A stretch of DNA of 64,000 nt. It comes from Aquimonas sp002352135. GTDB lineage: Bacteria; Pseudomonadota; Gammaproteobacteria; Xanthomonadales; Xanthomonadaceae. Of the stretch, positions 9,716 to 18,659 are shown piece by piece. The stretch is taken from NCBI GenBank assembly GCA_035440755.1, contig DAORND010000004.1, positions 21,942 through 85,941 of the forward strand. Direction: 5' to 3'. Under the pieces are notes generated by a model. The model saw only the letters and a program-made list of their open reading frames with translations. It ran no database searches and was not told the origin of the DNA. Positions within the stretch are counted from its first letter, which is position 1. The number at the start of each line of letters is the position of its first letter. Both the position numbers and the translations under genes were made by a program.

Positions 9716-12325
9716 ATGCAGTTCAAGCACAAACTCTGGGCGCTGGGCGTCGCGGGCATCGTTGCGTCCGTACTCAGTGCCGCCGTAGGCATCTACGGTG
9801 AAGGCGCGCTCGGCAGGATCGCCGCGCAACAACAAGCGAATACGCGAGCGCTGCAACAGCAGATGCAGGCGGACATGATGCATGACGCGCTGCGTGGCGA
9901 TGCACTGCAGATCCTGCAATTGGCGCGCTCGGGGGAGACCTCGGTCGTCAGCGCGATCGCCGCCGAATTGAAGGCGCACGCGGAGGAGTTCACCTCGGCC
10001 ATCCAGTCGAATCGACAGCGTGACCTGCCCGAGCGCGTGTCCCAGTTGCTACAACAGCTTCAGCCCTCTCTAGACGCCTACCTTGCACAGGCGCAGACCT
10101 TGGCGGACATGGCGCAGAGCAGCCCTGCCGAGGCAGAAGCCTCGTTGCCGACATTTCAGCAGGCCTACGCGGCGCTCGAAGATCCCATGGGGCAGATCAG
10201 TGATGCGCTGCTGGAAGAGGATGCGCGACTCAGTGCCGAGACCACGGAAACCGGGCGACGCGTGTTCTGGATCAGTATCGTGGGTCAGGTGCTGATTTCG
10301 ATTGGATTGCTGGCAACGACCGCGATGCTGGTAGGGCTCCTGATGCGCCAGCTCGGCGGTGACCCGGGTCAGGTCGCGCATATTGCTCGGCGTATCGCCG
10401 GGGGCGATCTGAACGTGCCGATCGCCTTGCGGCCAGATGACACACGCAGCCAATTGGCTTCGATCCATCGCATGCAGGAAGGGCTGCGCGAGCATCTGGC
10501 TAAGGAGCGTGCGGTAGCCGGACTGAATCAGAGCATCCGCAATGCCCTCGACAACGCGTCCACCGGCGTCATGATCGCGGACATGGATCGCATCATCATC
10601 TTTGCCAACAAGGCAATGCTGGGCACGCTTTCGACGGTGGCGGAAGACATCCGCCGCCATGTTGCAGACTTCAATCCCGAGCGCATCGTCGGGATGAATC
10701 TGGACCGTTTTCACCACAGTCCAGAACGCCAGATTGCCGTGCTGGATGCGCTGGACAAGCCGCACTACGCGACCGTGGCGCTGGGGCGCTTCACGTTTGC
10801 ACTGGTGACGACCGCTGTGCTGGACGCCGACGGCAAGCGGATCGGCACCTCGGTGGAGTGGCGCGACCGCACGCACGAAGCGGAGATCGAGGCCGAGGTC
10901 GAGGAACTGGTCACCCGCGCGACCAGTGGTGATCTCTCGCATCGACTGACCTTGACCGACAAGGTCGGGTTCTTCCGGCGTCATTCCGGACATTTGAATG
11001 AATTGCTGGATCGCACCGAAGAAGGACTGGACGCCATCGAGCAGGTGATGTCGGCACTGGCAAAGGGCGATTTGAGTCGACGTGTGGACGGCGACTATCA
11101 GGGCACCTTCGGTCGCTTGCAGCAGGCCGCCAACACCAGTTGCGAGCAGATCAGCGCGATGCTGAGTCGGGTGATTTCGGCGGCGCGCTCGATCAGTACC
11201 TCGGCAACAGAGATTGCCCAGGGCAACGCGGACCTCTCAACACGCACCGAGCAACAGTCCGCGGCACTGGAAGAAACCGCCAGCAGCATGGAAGAGTTGA
11301 CCGCGACGGTGCGCCAGAACGCCGAGAACGCACGTTCCGCCAACCAACTCGCCAGCGGTGCAAGCGAGGTGGCCCTGCGAGGTGGTGAGGCCGTCGAGGG
11401 CGTGGTGTCGGTGATGACGGAAATCGATCAGTCATCGCGCCGTATGGGCGACATCATCGCGGTGATCGATGGCATCGCTTTCCAGACCAATATCCTGGCG
11501 CTCAACGCGGCGGTGGAAGCCGCGCGCGCGGGCGACGCGGGGCGCGGATTTGCGGTGGTGGCGTCGGAAGTCCGCTCCCTGGCGCAACGCTCTGGCCAGG
11601 CGGCCAAGGAAATCCGTGAGCTGATCCAGAACAGCATGGCGCGCACCGTCGATGGTGGAAAGCGAGTACGCCAAGCGGGCGAGACCATGCGCGACATCGT
11701 CAGCAGCGTGAAGCGGGTCACCGACATCATGGGCGAGATTTCCGCTGCCAGCGCGGAGCAGAGCAGTGGTATCGAACAGGTCAACGTGACGGTGACCCAG
11801 TTGGACGAAACCACCCAGCAGAATGCCGCGTTGGTGGAAGAGGCCTCGGCGGCGGCGCGCAGTCTGGAGGAGTTGGCCAAGGCACTGATGCAGGAAGTGT
11901 CCGTCTTCACCCTTGCCGACCCCTCAAGTCGCAGTGCGCGTGACAGACGGGTGGGCAGTCAGGCGGATGAAGAGATCGACTTCGACAAGATGGTCGCCGC
12001 GCATCTGGCTTGGCGGGATCGGCTGCAGGCGTATGTAGAAGGGCGCGGCGACAAGTTGGAGCATGCCGTGGTCTGCCGTGACGATGCCTGTGCGCTGGGC
12101 AAGTGGATACACGGCCCCGGCAAGTCATTTGGTCGCGAGCGGGAGTACGCGCAGTTGCTGGATCAGCATGCACAATTCCATTTGTGCGCGGGCGAGGTGG
12201 TGAAGGCCGTTGACGATGGCAAGAAAGAGCTGGCCGAACACCTGATCATCGGAAAGTACCGGCATCAGGCCAACCAGACCGTGAGTGCCATCCGGATGAT
12301 GCGCGAGTGCTATCACCGGACCTGA
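9716..12325 (+). CDS. Methyl-accepting chemotaxis protein with PAS-like and CZB domains
   Basis: An 869-residue receptor. A membrane segment at about 6-25 and another at about 182-207 flank a short periplasmic helical domain. A HAMP domain follows, then a PAS-like segment (about 265-390, starting LDNASTGVMIADMDRIIIFA) of the kind that binds haem, flavin or small ligands in other receptors. Next come the methyl-accepting domain with the conserved hairpin tip and a C-terminal CZB domain (about 755-865) with AAHLAWRD, DACALGKWIHG and DQHAQFH as candidate zinc ligands. The stop is 15 bp from the convergent ABC permease. The CZB domain is like that of the receptor at 6258, so the two probably arose by domain sharing. 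Confidence 0.93.
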   Translation: MQFKHKLWALGVAGIVASVLSAAVGIYGEGALGRIAAQQQANTRALQQQMQADMMHDALRGDALQILQLARSGETSVVSAIAAELKAHAEEFTSAIQSNRQRDLPERVSQLLQQLQPSLDAYLAQAQTLADMAQSSPAEAEASLPTFQQAYAALEDPMGQISDALLEEDARLSAETTETGRRVFWISIVGQVLISIGLLATTAMLVGLLMRQLGGDPGQVAHIARRIAGGDLNVPIALRPDDTRSQLASIHRMQEGLREHLAKERAVAGLNQSIRNALDNASTGVMIADMDRIIIFANKAMLGTLSTVAEDIRRHVADFNPERIVGMNLDRFHHSPERQIAVLDALDKPHYATVALGRFTFALVTTAVLDADGKRIGTSVEWRDRTHEAEIEAEVEELVTRATSGDLSHRLTLTDKVGFFRRHSGHLNELLDRTEEGLDAIEQVMSALAKGDLSRRVDGDYQGTFGRLQQAANTSCEQISAMLSRVISAARSISTSATEIAQGNADLSTRTEQQSAALEETASSMEELTATVRQNAENARSANQLASGASEVALRGGEAVEGVVSVMTEIDQSSRRMGDIIAVIDGIAFQTNILALNAAVEAARAGDAGRGFAVVASEVRSLAQRSGQAAKEIRELIQNSMARTVDGGKRVRQAGETMRDIVSSVKRVTDIMGEISAASAEQSSGIEQVNVTVTQLDETTQQNAALVEEASAAARSLEELAKALMQEVSVFTLADPSSRSARDRRVGSQADEEIDFDKMVAAHLAWRDRLQAYVEGRGDKLEHAVVCRDDACALGKWIHGPGKSFGREREYAQLLDQHAQFHLCAGEVVKAVDDGKKELAEHLIIGKYRHQANQTVSAIRMMRECYHRT

Positions 12326-12340
12326 GCGGGCATCGCGGAT

Positions 12341-13264
12341 TCAACGCAGGCGTGGGTCGATCCAGGCGCGCAGCGCATCGACCAGCGTGTTGATGAGGAC
12401 GATGGCAACGCCGACGACCGCGACCACACCCATCACCAGGGTGTAGTCGCGGTTGAGTGCGCCTTGCACGAAGTAGCGCCCCATCCCCGGCAGGCTGAAA
12501 ATCTGTTCGACCACAGCGGAGCCGCTGACCAGATTGATCATTGCTGGTGACAGCCAGGCCAACAGTGGCAACGCGACCAGAGGCAGGATGTGCGCCAGCC
12601 ACAAGCGGTGCGTCGACAAGCCACGCGCGCGTGCAGCACGCAGGGCATCGCTGTGCAGGGCATCCAGCGTGGCGGCGCGTACCAGGCGACTGCTGGCGGC
12701 GAGATTGGGCAGTGACAGCGCCAGCACCGGCAACACCCATTGCGCGGGCTCGCCCCAGCCTGCGGCGGGAAGCCAGCGCAACCAGACCGCAAACAGCAGC
12801 ACCATGAGCGGTGCCACGACGTACTTCGGCAAGGCCAAGCCGAGTCCGCTGATCGACATCAGGATTCGATCCAGCCGACCGCCGTGGTGATGCGCCGACA
12901 GCATGCCGATGCCCAGTCCGCCAAGCACCGCCATCAGCAATGCCGCGCCGCCAGTCATCGCAGTGACGGGAAGAGCCTCGGCCAGCAGCGTCGTCACACG
13001 GTGGTCGGGATACTGGAAACTGGGTCCAAGATCGCCGCGCGCCAATTCACCCAACCAGTGCAGGTACTGCTGCCAGATGGGTTGATCGAGGTGGTATTGC
13101 GCATTCAGTGCGACAAGGACTTCGTCCGGCACGCTGCGCTCGGCGTCAAACGGACCTCCGGGCGCCAATCGCAACAGAACGAAGCACAAACTCAGCAACA
13201 GCCAGAGTGTCAGCAGCGCTTCCAGCAGGCGGCCAGCGAGTTGTCGTCCGTGCGCTGACTTCAT
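12341..13264 (-). CDS. Peptide/nickel-type ABC transporter permease (DppB/OppB family)
   Basis: A 307-residue inner-membrane permease with about six membrane helices. The N-terminus is family-typical: a first helix followed by RLAPGGPFDAER and DQPIWQQYLHWLGELARGDLGPS. The cytoplasmic EAA-type loop reads ALRAARARGLSTHRLW, and the last helices carry VEQIFSLPGMGRYF. It starts with an ATG overlapping the stop of the binding-protein gene (ATGA), so the two are translationally coupled. Normally a DppC-type permease and two ATPases follow; here the next gene is a convergent receptor, so those partners must be elsewhere or are lost. Substrate unknown. Confidence 0.88.
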   Translation of the reverse strand: MKSAHGRQLAGRLLEALLTLWLLLSLCFVLLRLAPGGPFDAERSVPDEVLVALNAQYHLDQPIWQQYLHWLGELARGDLGPSFQYPDHRVTTLLAEALPVTAMTGGAALLMAVLGGLGIGMLSAHHHGGRLDRILMSISGLGLALPKYVVAPLMVLLFAVWLRWLPAAGWGEPAQWVLPVLALSLPNLAASSRLVRAATLDALHSDALRAARARGLSTHRLWLAHILPLVALPLLAWLSPAMINLVSGSAVVEQIFSLPGMGRYFVQGALNRDYTLVMGVVAVVGVAIVLINTLVDALRAWIDPRLR

Positions 13265-14844
13265 GGCGCACCCGGTGATGTCGTCGATGGCGATTGCGCG
13301 GCGCTGTCCCATTCGTCGAGCCAGCGCAGAAATCGGCTGGGATGGCGATCCAGAGGATTGGCCTCAAAGCCTTCGACTTCGGGGCTGACCAGATGCTTCG
13401 AAGTGTAGAAATACAGCGGCAGGATGGCCTGCGCGGCGAGCAATCGCCTCTCGGCTGCGCCTTGCAGGTCGGCCCGCTGTGCGGCATCAGACGAGGCTTG
13501 GGCGGCGTCCAGCAAGCGGTCGTATTCGCCGTCGCGCCAACCGCTCCAGTTCAGCTCGCTGTCACGGCGGAACAGATCGAGAAAACTCGCCGGGTCGGCC
13601 ATGTCGGCGATCCATCCACCGCGAAACACCTCGGTGACGCGACCTTGCCGACGGTTCTGCACGAAGACCTTCCATTCCTCGTTGCGCAGTCGCGTCCGCA
13701 CACCCAGTACCTCGCGCCACATCGCAGCGACCGCCAAGGCCATGCGTCGATGTGGCGTGGAGGTGTTGAAGCGGAGTTCGATTTGCAATGGCGACGCCGA
13801 CGAAAATCCCGCTTCCGCGTACAGCGCGCGTGCGCGGGCTTCGCGATGGCGCGCGGATGCTGGCTCCGTTGAAGTGGGTAAGGGCAGGCCCAGAGCGAGA
13901 GGCAGCAGGCGTTCGGCGGGCAGCTCGCCCAGTCCAGTGATCGTGTTGACCAGACGCTCGCGGTCAATCGCGAGACTCAAGGCCTGACGCAGGGGCAGCG
14001 ACTTGGCCAATGGGCCCTGGCGCAGATTGATGCCGAGGAAAAACACGCCGAGATAAGGGCTGATGTGCAAGGTATCGCCATGTCGTGTCTGCAGTTCGAC
14101 CAGTCGCGCGGGTGGAACGGTTTCGGTCAGGTGCAGATCACCTGCCAGAAAGCGCTTGTATTCGGCGGCGGCATCCTCGGTGACGTGGTAGCGCACTTCG
14201 TCGATGGTGGCGGGGCTGTGGAAATGCGGATTGCGGCGCAGTCGCAAGCTCGATTGTGGCGTCCATTCCTGCAGCACATAGGCCCCGTTTCCAACCCAGT
14301 GTTGGGCTTGGGTGTGCTGCGCACCCCAACGCTCGACCAGATCGACACGCACGGGAAAGGCGATCGGCAAGCTGAGGCGGGGCAGTAAATCCAGTGGGCG
14401 ATGCAAGTGGAAACGGATCGCGCCGTCCGCAGGCGAATCCACCGCGCGAATGTCTTTCAGCACGCTGACCAAGGGCGCCATGGTGGCAGGATCACTTGCC
14501 CGCGAAAAACTGGCGATGACCTGCTGCACGGTGATCTCGCTGCCGTCGCTCCAGCGCGCGTCCTCGCGCAGCCAGAACGTCCATTCGCGCTGGTTCGCGG
14601 AGACTTGCCAGCGCGCGGCCAGTCCGGGAATCAGGTTTCCAGACGCGTCTTCACTGATCAATCCTTCGTAAAGGTCGCGCAGGATATTGGCGCAGCTCAC
14701 TTCCTGACAACGATGTGCGTCCAGCGTGGATGGCTCGGGTCCGTTGCCACGCTCCAGCACGGCGTGCTCGCTCGCCGCGCAGGCAAATGAGCACAACCAC
14801 ACGCAGGAAATCAGAAGCCGCCGACGGAAACGAACACTTGCCAT
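13261..14844 (-). CDS. Periplasmic oligopeptide-binding protein (SBP family 5)
   Basis: A 527-residue exported solute-binding protein of the OppA/DppA type. A signal peptide (about 1-25, ending FACAAS) is followed by GPEPSTLDAHRC, the family's opening motif. Then come DLYEGLISEDASGNLIPGLA, the WSDGSEITVQQVIASFSR segment and LRQALSLAIDRERLV. The ATG at 14844 was preferred to a TTG two codons upstream. It overlaps the permease start by four bases. OppA homologues bind short peptides without strong sequence preference; related proteins bind murein peptides or haem, so the ligand is open. There is a 99-bp gap to the divergent gshA. Confidence 0.88.
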   Translation of the reverse strand: MASVRFRRRLLISCVWLCSFACAASEHAVLERGNGPEPSTLDAHRCQEVSCANILRDLYEGLISEDASGNLIPGLAARWQVSANQREWTFWLREDARWSDGSEITVQQVIASFSRASDPATMAPLVSVLKDIRAVDSPADGAIRFHLHRPLDLLPRLSLPIAFPVRVDLVERWGAQHTQAQHWVGNGAYVLQEWTPQSSLRLRRNPHFHSPATIDEVRYHVTEDAAAEYKRFLAGDLHLTETVPPARLVELQTRHGDTLHISPYLGVFFLGINLRQGPLAKSLPLRQALSLAIDRERLVNTITGLGELPAERLLPLALGLPLPTSTEPASARHREARARALYAEAGFSSASPLQIELRFNTSTPHRRMALAVAAMWREVLGVRTRLRNEEWKVFVQNRRQGRVTEVFRGGWIADMADPASFLDLFRRDSELNWSGWRDGEYDRLLDAAQASSDAAQRADLQGAAERRLLAAQAILPLYFYTSKHLVSPEVEGFEANPLDRHPSRFLRWLDEWDSAAQSPSTTSPGAP

Positions 14845-14943
14845 CGGCAAAGGCTACCATCGCCTCTTGTCGACGTTGTCGGCGGCACCATATCGGGGTT
14901 CCGTGCGCAGCGCCTGCCACACCTCAAGACAGCGAGTTCCTTC

Positions 14944-16308
14944 ATGTCCAGCCCGAGCAGCACTGCCGTCGCTCCCATCGAACATCGACAACAGTTGGTC
15001 GACTATCTGGCTTCGGGCGGCAAGCCGAAGTCGGATTGGCGGATCGGCACGGAGCACGAGAAATTCGGTTTCCGCTTGGATGATCTGCGTCCACTGGATT
15101 ACGAGGGGCCGCAAGGCATCCGCGCGGTGCTGGAAGGCTTGGCCGCACAGGGCTGGCAGCGGGTTGAGGAAAGGGGCTATCTCATCGCGTTGGCAAAGGA
15201 CAAGGCGACGGTCACACTGGAACCCGCAGGGCAGTTGGAGCTGTCTGGTGCACCGCTGGAGAACCTGCACCAGACCTGCTGTGAATCGGCCTGCCATCTG
15301 CGCGAGGTCAAGACCGTCTCCGACGCGTTGGGGATTGGCTTTCTCGGGCTTGGCTTCCAGCCCAAATGGGCGCGCGAGGACATGCCGTGGATGCCCAAGG
15401 GGCGCTACAAGATCATGCGCGAGTACATGCCGAAGGTCGGCAAACTGGGCCTCGACATGATGACCCGCACCTGCACGGTGCAGGTCAATCTGGATTTCGC
15501 CGATGAGGCCGACATGGTGAAGAAATTCCGCACCAGTCTTGCGCTGCAGCCCATCGCGACGGCGCTGTTTGCCAATTCACCGTTCACCGAAGGCAAGCCG
15601 AACGGTTACCTAAGTTATCGCTCGCACATCTGGACCGATACCGATGCCGACCGTACCGGCATGCTCGATTTCGTGTTCGACGACGGCTTTGGCTTCGAGC
15701 GCTACGTCGATTACATGCTCGATGTGCCGATGTATTTCGTGTACCGCGATGGCCAATATCTGGATGCCTCAGGACAGAGCTTCCGCGACTTCATGGCAGG
15801 CCGTTTACCGGTGTATCCCGGGCACCGTCCCAGCTTGTCGGATTGGGCCGATCATCTGACCACCGCCTTCCCCGAAGTGCGTCTGAAGAAGTATCTGGAA
15901 ATGCGCGGTGCCGACGCAGGGCCGTGGAATCGCCTGTGTGCGCTGCCCGCGTTCTGGACCGGTCTGCTGTATGACCAGGCCGCACTCGATGCGGCATGGG
16001 ATCTGGTCAAGGATTTCTCGCTGACCGAGCGTCACGCACTGCGTGATGGTGTACCTGCGCAGGCGCTCAAGCTGGCGTTCCGTCGGGGTAGTGTTCGCGA
16101 TCTGGCGCATGAGGCGCTGCGCATCGCTGCCGAAGGACTGCGCCGCCGCGCCTTCCTTAACAGCAACGGGGTGGACGAGCGCATCTACCTGGAACCACTG
16201 ATCGAAATCGTCGAAGCCAACGAAACCGCCGCCGAGCGCAAACTCGCGCTCTACCATGGCGAATGGCGCGGCAGTGTCGACCCGGTGTTCAGCGAGTTCG
16301 CTTACTGA
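14944..16308 (+). CDS. gshA: Glutamate-cysteine ligase, plant/proteobacterial type
   Basis: Catalyses ATP-dependent joining of L-glutamate and L-cysteine, the first step of glutathione synthesis in the cytosol. The 454-residue protein has RIGTEHEKFGF near residue 35 (glutamate/Mg binding in the GCS2 fold), AQGWQRVEE, the GQLELSGAPLENLHQTC segment, and MTRTCTVQVNLDF in mid-protein. Length and order match the GCS2 family found in plants, alpha-proteobacteria and xanthomonads, not the E. coli GshA type. The 3' end overlaps the convergent engB by 20 bp. Confidence 0.95.
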   Translation: MSSPSSTAVAPIEHRQQLVDYLASGGKPKSDWRIGTEHEKFGFRLDDLRPLDYEGPQGIRAVLEGLAAQGWQRVEERGYLIALAKDKATVTLEPAGQLELSGAPLENLHQTCCESACHLREVKTVSDALGIGFLGLGFQPKWAREDMPWMPKGRYKIMREYMPKVGKLGLDMMTRTCTVQVNLDFADEADMVKKFRTSLALQPIATALFANSPFTEGKPNGYLSYRSHIWTDTDADRTGMLDFVFDDGFGFERYVDYMLDVPMYFVYRDGQYLDASGQSFRDFMAGRLPVYPGHRPSLSDWADHLTTAFPEVRLKKYLEMRGADAGPWNRLCALPAFWTGLLYDQAALDAAWDLVKDFSLTERHALRDGVPAQALKLAFRRGSVRDLAHEALRIAAEGLRRRAFLNSNGVDERIYLEPLIEIVEANETAAERKLALYHGEWRGSVDPVFSEFAY

Positions 16309-16927
16309 CTTCGGGGGCGAGCGGCTCTGCGCTGTCCATGCGCAGCCATTCGCTCATTACCGCGCGGGCCTCTTCGACGCCTTGCCCGTTGTGGGCCGAG
16401 AACAGTTGCGCACTGGCGCGGCCCGCCAGCTCCTTTTGCACGCCAAGCAGCGTTGCCGACGCCGCGCCGCGGCCCAGCTTGTCGGCCTTGGTCAGCAGGC
16501 AATGGCAGGACAGTCCGCGCGCCTGACCATACTCCAGCATCTGCACGTCGAAATCGCGCAGCGGATGGCGTACATCCATTACCACGATGAGGCCTCGTAG
16601 GCACTCGCGACTCTGGAAGTAGTTGTCGATCAAGCCGCGCCAGTGGTCGCGCAGACTGGGCGGCACCTTGGCATAACCGTAGCCGGGCAGGTCGACCAGA
16701 TGCCGATCCTTGGCCAATTCGAAATAGACCAGTTGTTGCGTTCGGCCTGGCGTCTTGCTGGTGCGCGCGAGGCCGTTCTGGTCGCAGATCAGGTTGATCG
16801 CACTGGATTTGCCCGCGTTAGAACGCCCGCAAATCGCCAGTTCCGCGCCCTTGTCGGGAGGCAACTGGCGCAACTCGTGGACGCTCAGGCGGTAGCGTGC
16901 GGATCGCAGCGGATTGATTTTGGTCAT
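16289..16927 (-). CDS. engB: Ribosome-biogenesis GTPase EngB/YihA
   Basis: An essential-type GTPase that assists assembly of the large ribosomal subunit. The 212-residue protein shows G1 (GRSNAGKSS, residues 34-42), G2 (KTPGRTQ), G3 (DLPGYGYAKV), G4 (LTKADKLG) and a G5-like FSAHNGQG. The ATG at 16927 was chosen because the usual N-terminus of the family begins here and AGGAA lies upstream; the open frame continues further 5' without support. It is divergent from the cytochrome c4 gene across 170 bp and tail-to-tail with gshA. Confidence 0.96.
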   Translation of the reverse strand: MTKINPLRSARYRLSVHELRQLPPDKGAELAICGRSNAGKSSAINLICDQNGLARTSKTPGRTQQLVYFELAKDRHLVDLPGYGYAKVPPSLRDHWRGLIDNYFQSRECLRGLIVVMDVRHPLRDFDVQMLEYGQARGLSCHCLLTKADKLGRGAASATLLGVQKELAGRASAQLFSAHNGQGVEEARAVMSEWLRMDSAEPLAPEVSKRTR

Positions 16928-17097
16928 GGGGGGTTCCTGCGCAAACGCGATGATGCCGACGTCGGAGCGTTGAGCATGCGTCTTTGGTTTCGTTGACCGC
17001 ACTTGGCGGTGACTGGGATAATCCGACGCTTGCGGCTACAGACGATTGCCAGCTGCCGTCGCGTTGGATCATGTCTTCCAGAACTGGAGCCAAGTGT

Positions 17098-17853
17098 ATG
17101 AGTTTTCCGCGTTCCCTGGGCTTGAATGCCCTGCTGTTGATTGGTGGCGCAAGCCTGATCCCGGTTGCCTTTGCGCAAACCGAGGTGAATGCCGTGGCCG
17201 AAGAGGCACCCGCGGCGGCGGCGCCGCTGGCGGATGATTCGGCACCCACCATGCCCGGTACGGCGGCCACGGGTGCCACCAAAGCGGCGGTGTGTGCCGC
17301 CTGTCACGGCGCGGACGGCAACTCGGCCGACCCGCAGTATCCCAAGCTCGCCGGTCAGCACGAAAACTACATTGCACGGCATTTGATGTTGTTCAAGAGC
17401 GGTGAACGCAGCAATCCGATCATGCTGGGCTTTGCGTCCATGCTGTCGCCGCAGGACATGCGCGACATCGGCGCGCATTTCGCTGCGCAAACGAGCCGTC
17501 CGGGTGTGGCGGACGACAGCGTCATCGCCGAGGGCCCGCATGCGGGCAAGAAGTTCTATCAGGTTGGTGAGGCCTTGTATCGCGGTGGCGACACGGCGCG
17601 CGGCATTCCGGCCTGCTTGGCCTGTCATGGCCCCGATGGCGTCGGCAACCCGGGCCCTGCGTATCCGCGAATCGCTGGTCAACACGCCAATTACACGGCC
17701 GCTCAGCTCAAGCTGTACCGTGATGGCAATGTGTACGGTAAAGGTGACAACGCCAACGCCGTGATGGCAGGCGTTGCCGGTGCGCTCAGTGATGAGGAGA
17801 TCCAGTCGCTGGCCAGCTACATCGAAGGCCTGCATCACGCCGTCGCGGAGTGA
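17098..17853 (+). CDS. Dihaem cytochrome c4
   Basis: A periplasmic electron carrier, usually delivering electrons to terminal oxidases. The 251-residue precursor has a signal peptide (1-26, ending VAFA), an Ala/Glu-rich linker, and two class I cytochrome domains with haem motifs CAACH (66-70) and CLACH (173-177). Each domain has a YPKLAGQH or YPRIAGQH segment, the hallmark of c4, and distal methionines in IMLGFASML and VMAGVAGAL. The ATG at 17098 is preferred over 17071 because GGAG sits eight bases upstream and the signal peptide then starts normally. A strong terminator follows at 17883. Confidence 0.95.
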   Translation: MSFPRSLGLNALLLIGGASLIPVAFAQTEVNAVAEEAPAAAAPLADDSAPTMPGTAATGATKAAVCAACHGADGNSADPQYPKLAGQHENYIARHLMLFKSGERSNPIMLGFASMLSPQDMRDIGAHFAAQTSRPGVADDSVIAEGPHAGKKFYQVGEALYRGGDTARGIPACLACHGPDGVGNPGPAYPRIAGQHANYTAAQLKLYRDGNVYGKGDNANAVMAGVAGALSDEEIQSLASYIEGLHHAVAE

Positions 17854-17882
17854 ACCTTTCCGGGTTCCGCTGTTCCAATGCG

Positions 17883-17912
17883 ACGCCCCGCCGTGTTCGG
17901 CGGGGCGTTTTT
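17883..17912 (+). terminator. Rho-independent terminator after cytochrome c4
   Basis: A perfect 11-bp stem (ACGCCCCGCCG pairs with CGGCGGGGCGT) with a TGTT loop, running into TTTTT. It lies 30 bp after the cytochrome c4 stop and 22 bp before the dsbA-type start, so it separates the two transcripts at least partly. Confidence 0.92.
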
Positions 17913-17933
17913 ACTTGATCCAAGGAGTCGTCC

Positions 17934-18587
17934 ATGTTGATGCGCTGGTTTGTTGCTGCCTCTCTCGTGCTGTCTGCTGCGGCCTGCACTGCCCAGCCCG
18001 CTCCGGTCGTTGATGGTGGATTGGTAGAAGGCAAGGATTACATTCTGATCAATCCGCCGGTGCCGACGGCCGATGCCAGCAAGATCGAAGTGGTCGAGGT
18101 GTTCGGCTACTCCTGTGTGCACTGCGCACACCTGCAGCCGGTGGTTGATGCGTGGAAGCCGAAACTCGCCAGTGACGTGCAGTTCGTCTACATGCCTGCG
18201 GTGTTCGGTGGCGTGTGGGAAGTTTACGGCCGCGCGTTCTATGCGGCGGAAACCATGGGCTTGCTGGACAAGACCCATTCCGCGCTGTTCAACGCCCTGC
18301 ACGTCGAGCGTCGCCCGGTGCGCAGCGTCGAGGACGTCGCCGCCTTCTACGCGGACTACGGCACCACACAAGACGAATTCATGGCGGCCATGCAGAGCTT
18401 CGCGGTGAACGCCAAGATCGCCCGCGCTCAGCAGGTCGTGCCGCGCTATGGCGTGGAGGGCACGCCCAGCATGATCGTGAATGGCAAGTACCGCGTCATG
18501 TCGCCAGTACAGGGCGGCTTCCCGCGTATGCTGGAAGTGGTTGACGCGCTGATCGCCAAGGAACGCGCGGCGATGGCGGCGAAGTAA
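17934..18587 (+). CDS. dsbA: Thiol:disulfide interchange protein DsbA family
   Basis: A periplasmic thiol oxidase of 217 residues that introduces disulfides into exported proteins. It has a hydrophobic export signal (about 1-18) ending LSAAAC, so lipid attachment at Cys18 is possible although the lipobox is weak. The active site is CVHC (61-64) in VFGYSCVHCAHL, and the cis-proline loop is GTPSM. The helical insertion between active site and cis-proline is of normal length. AAGGAG lies six bases before the ATG. Terminators lie on both sides, so it is probably transcribed alone. Xanthomonads often carry two dsbA-type genes here; only one is present in this window. Confidence 0.92.
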   Translation: MLMRWFVAASLVLSAAACTAQPAPVVDGGLVEGKDYILINPPVPTADASKIEVVEVFGYSCVHCAHLQPVVDAWKPKLASDVQFVYMPAVFGGVWEVYGRAFYAAETMGLLDKTHSALFNALHVERRPVRSVEDVAAFYADYGTTQDEFMAAMQSFAVNAKIARAQQVVPRYGVEGTPSMIVNGKYRVMSPVQGGFPRMLEVVDALIAKERAAMAAK

Positions 18588-18614
18588 GCCGACCGGCCCA
18601 GACATTGCACTCGC

Positions 18615-18648
18615 AAACCCCGAGGCTCCGACCTCGGGGTTTTGCTTT
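18615..18648 (+). terminator. Rho-independent terminator after dsbA
   Basis: An 11-bp stem (AAACCCCGAGG pairs with CCTCGGGGTTT) with a CTCCGA loop, followed by TGCTTT. It lies 28 bp downstream of the dsbA-type stop. Confidence 0.88.
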
Positions 18649-18659
18649 CCGGAATTCAT

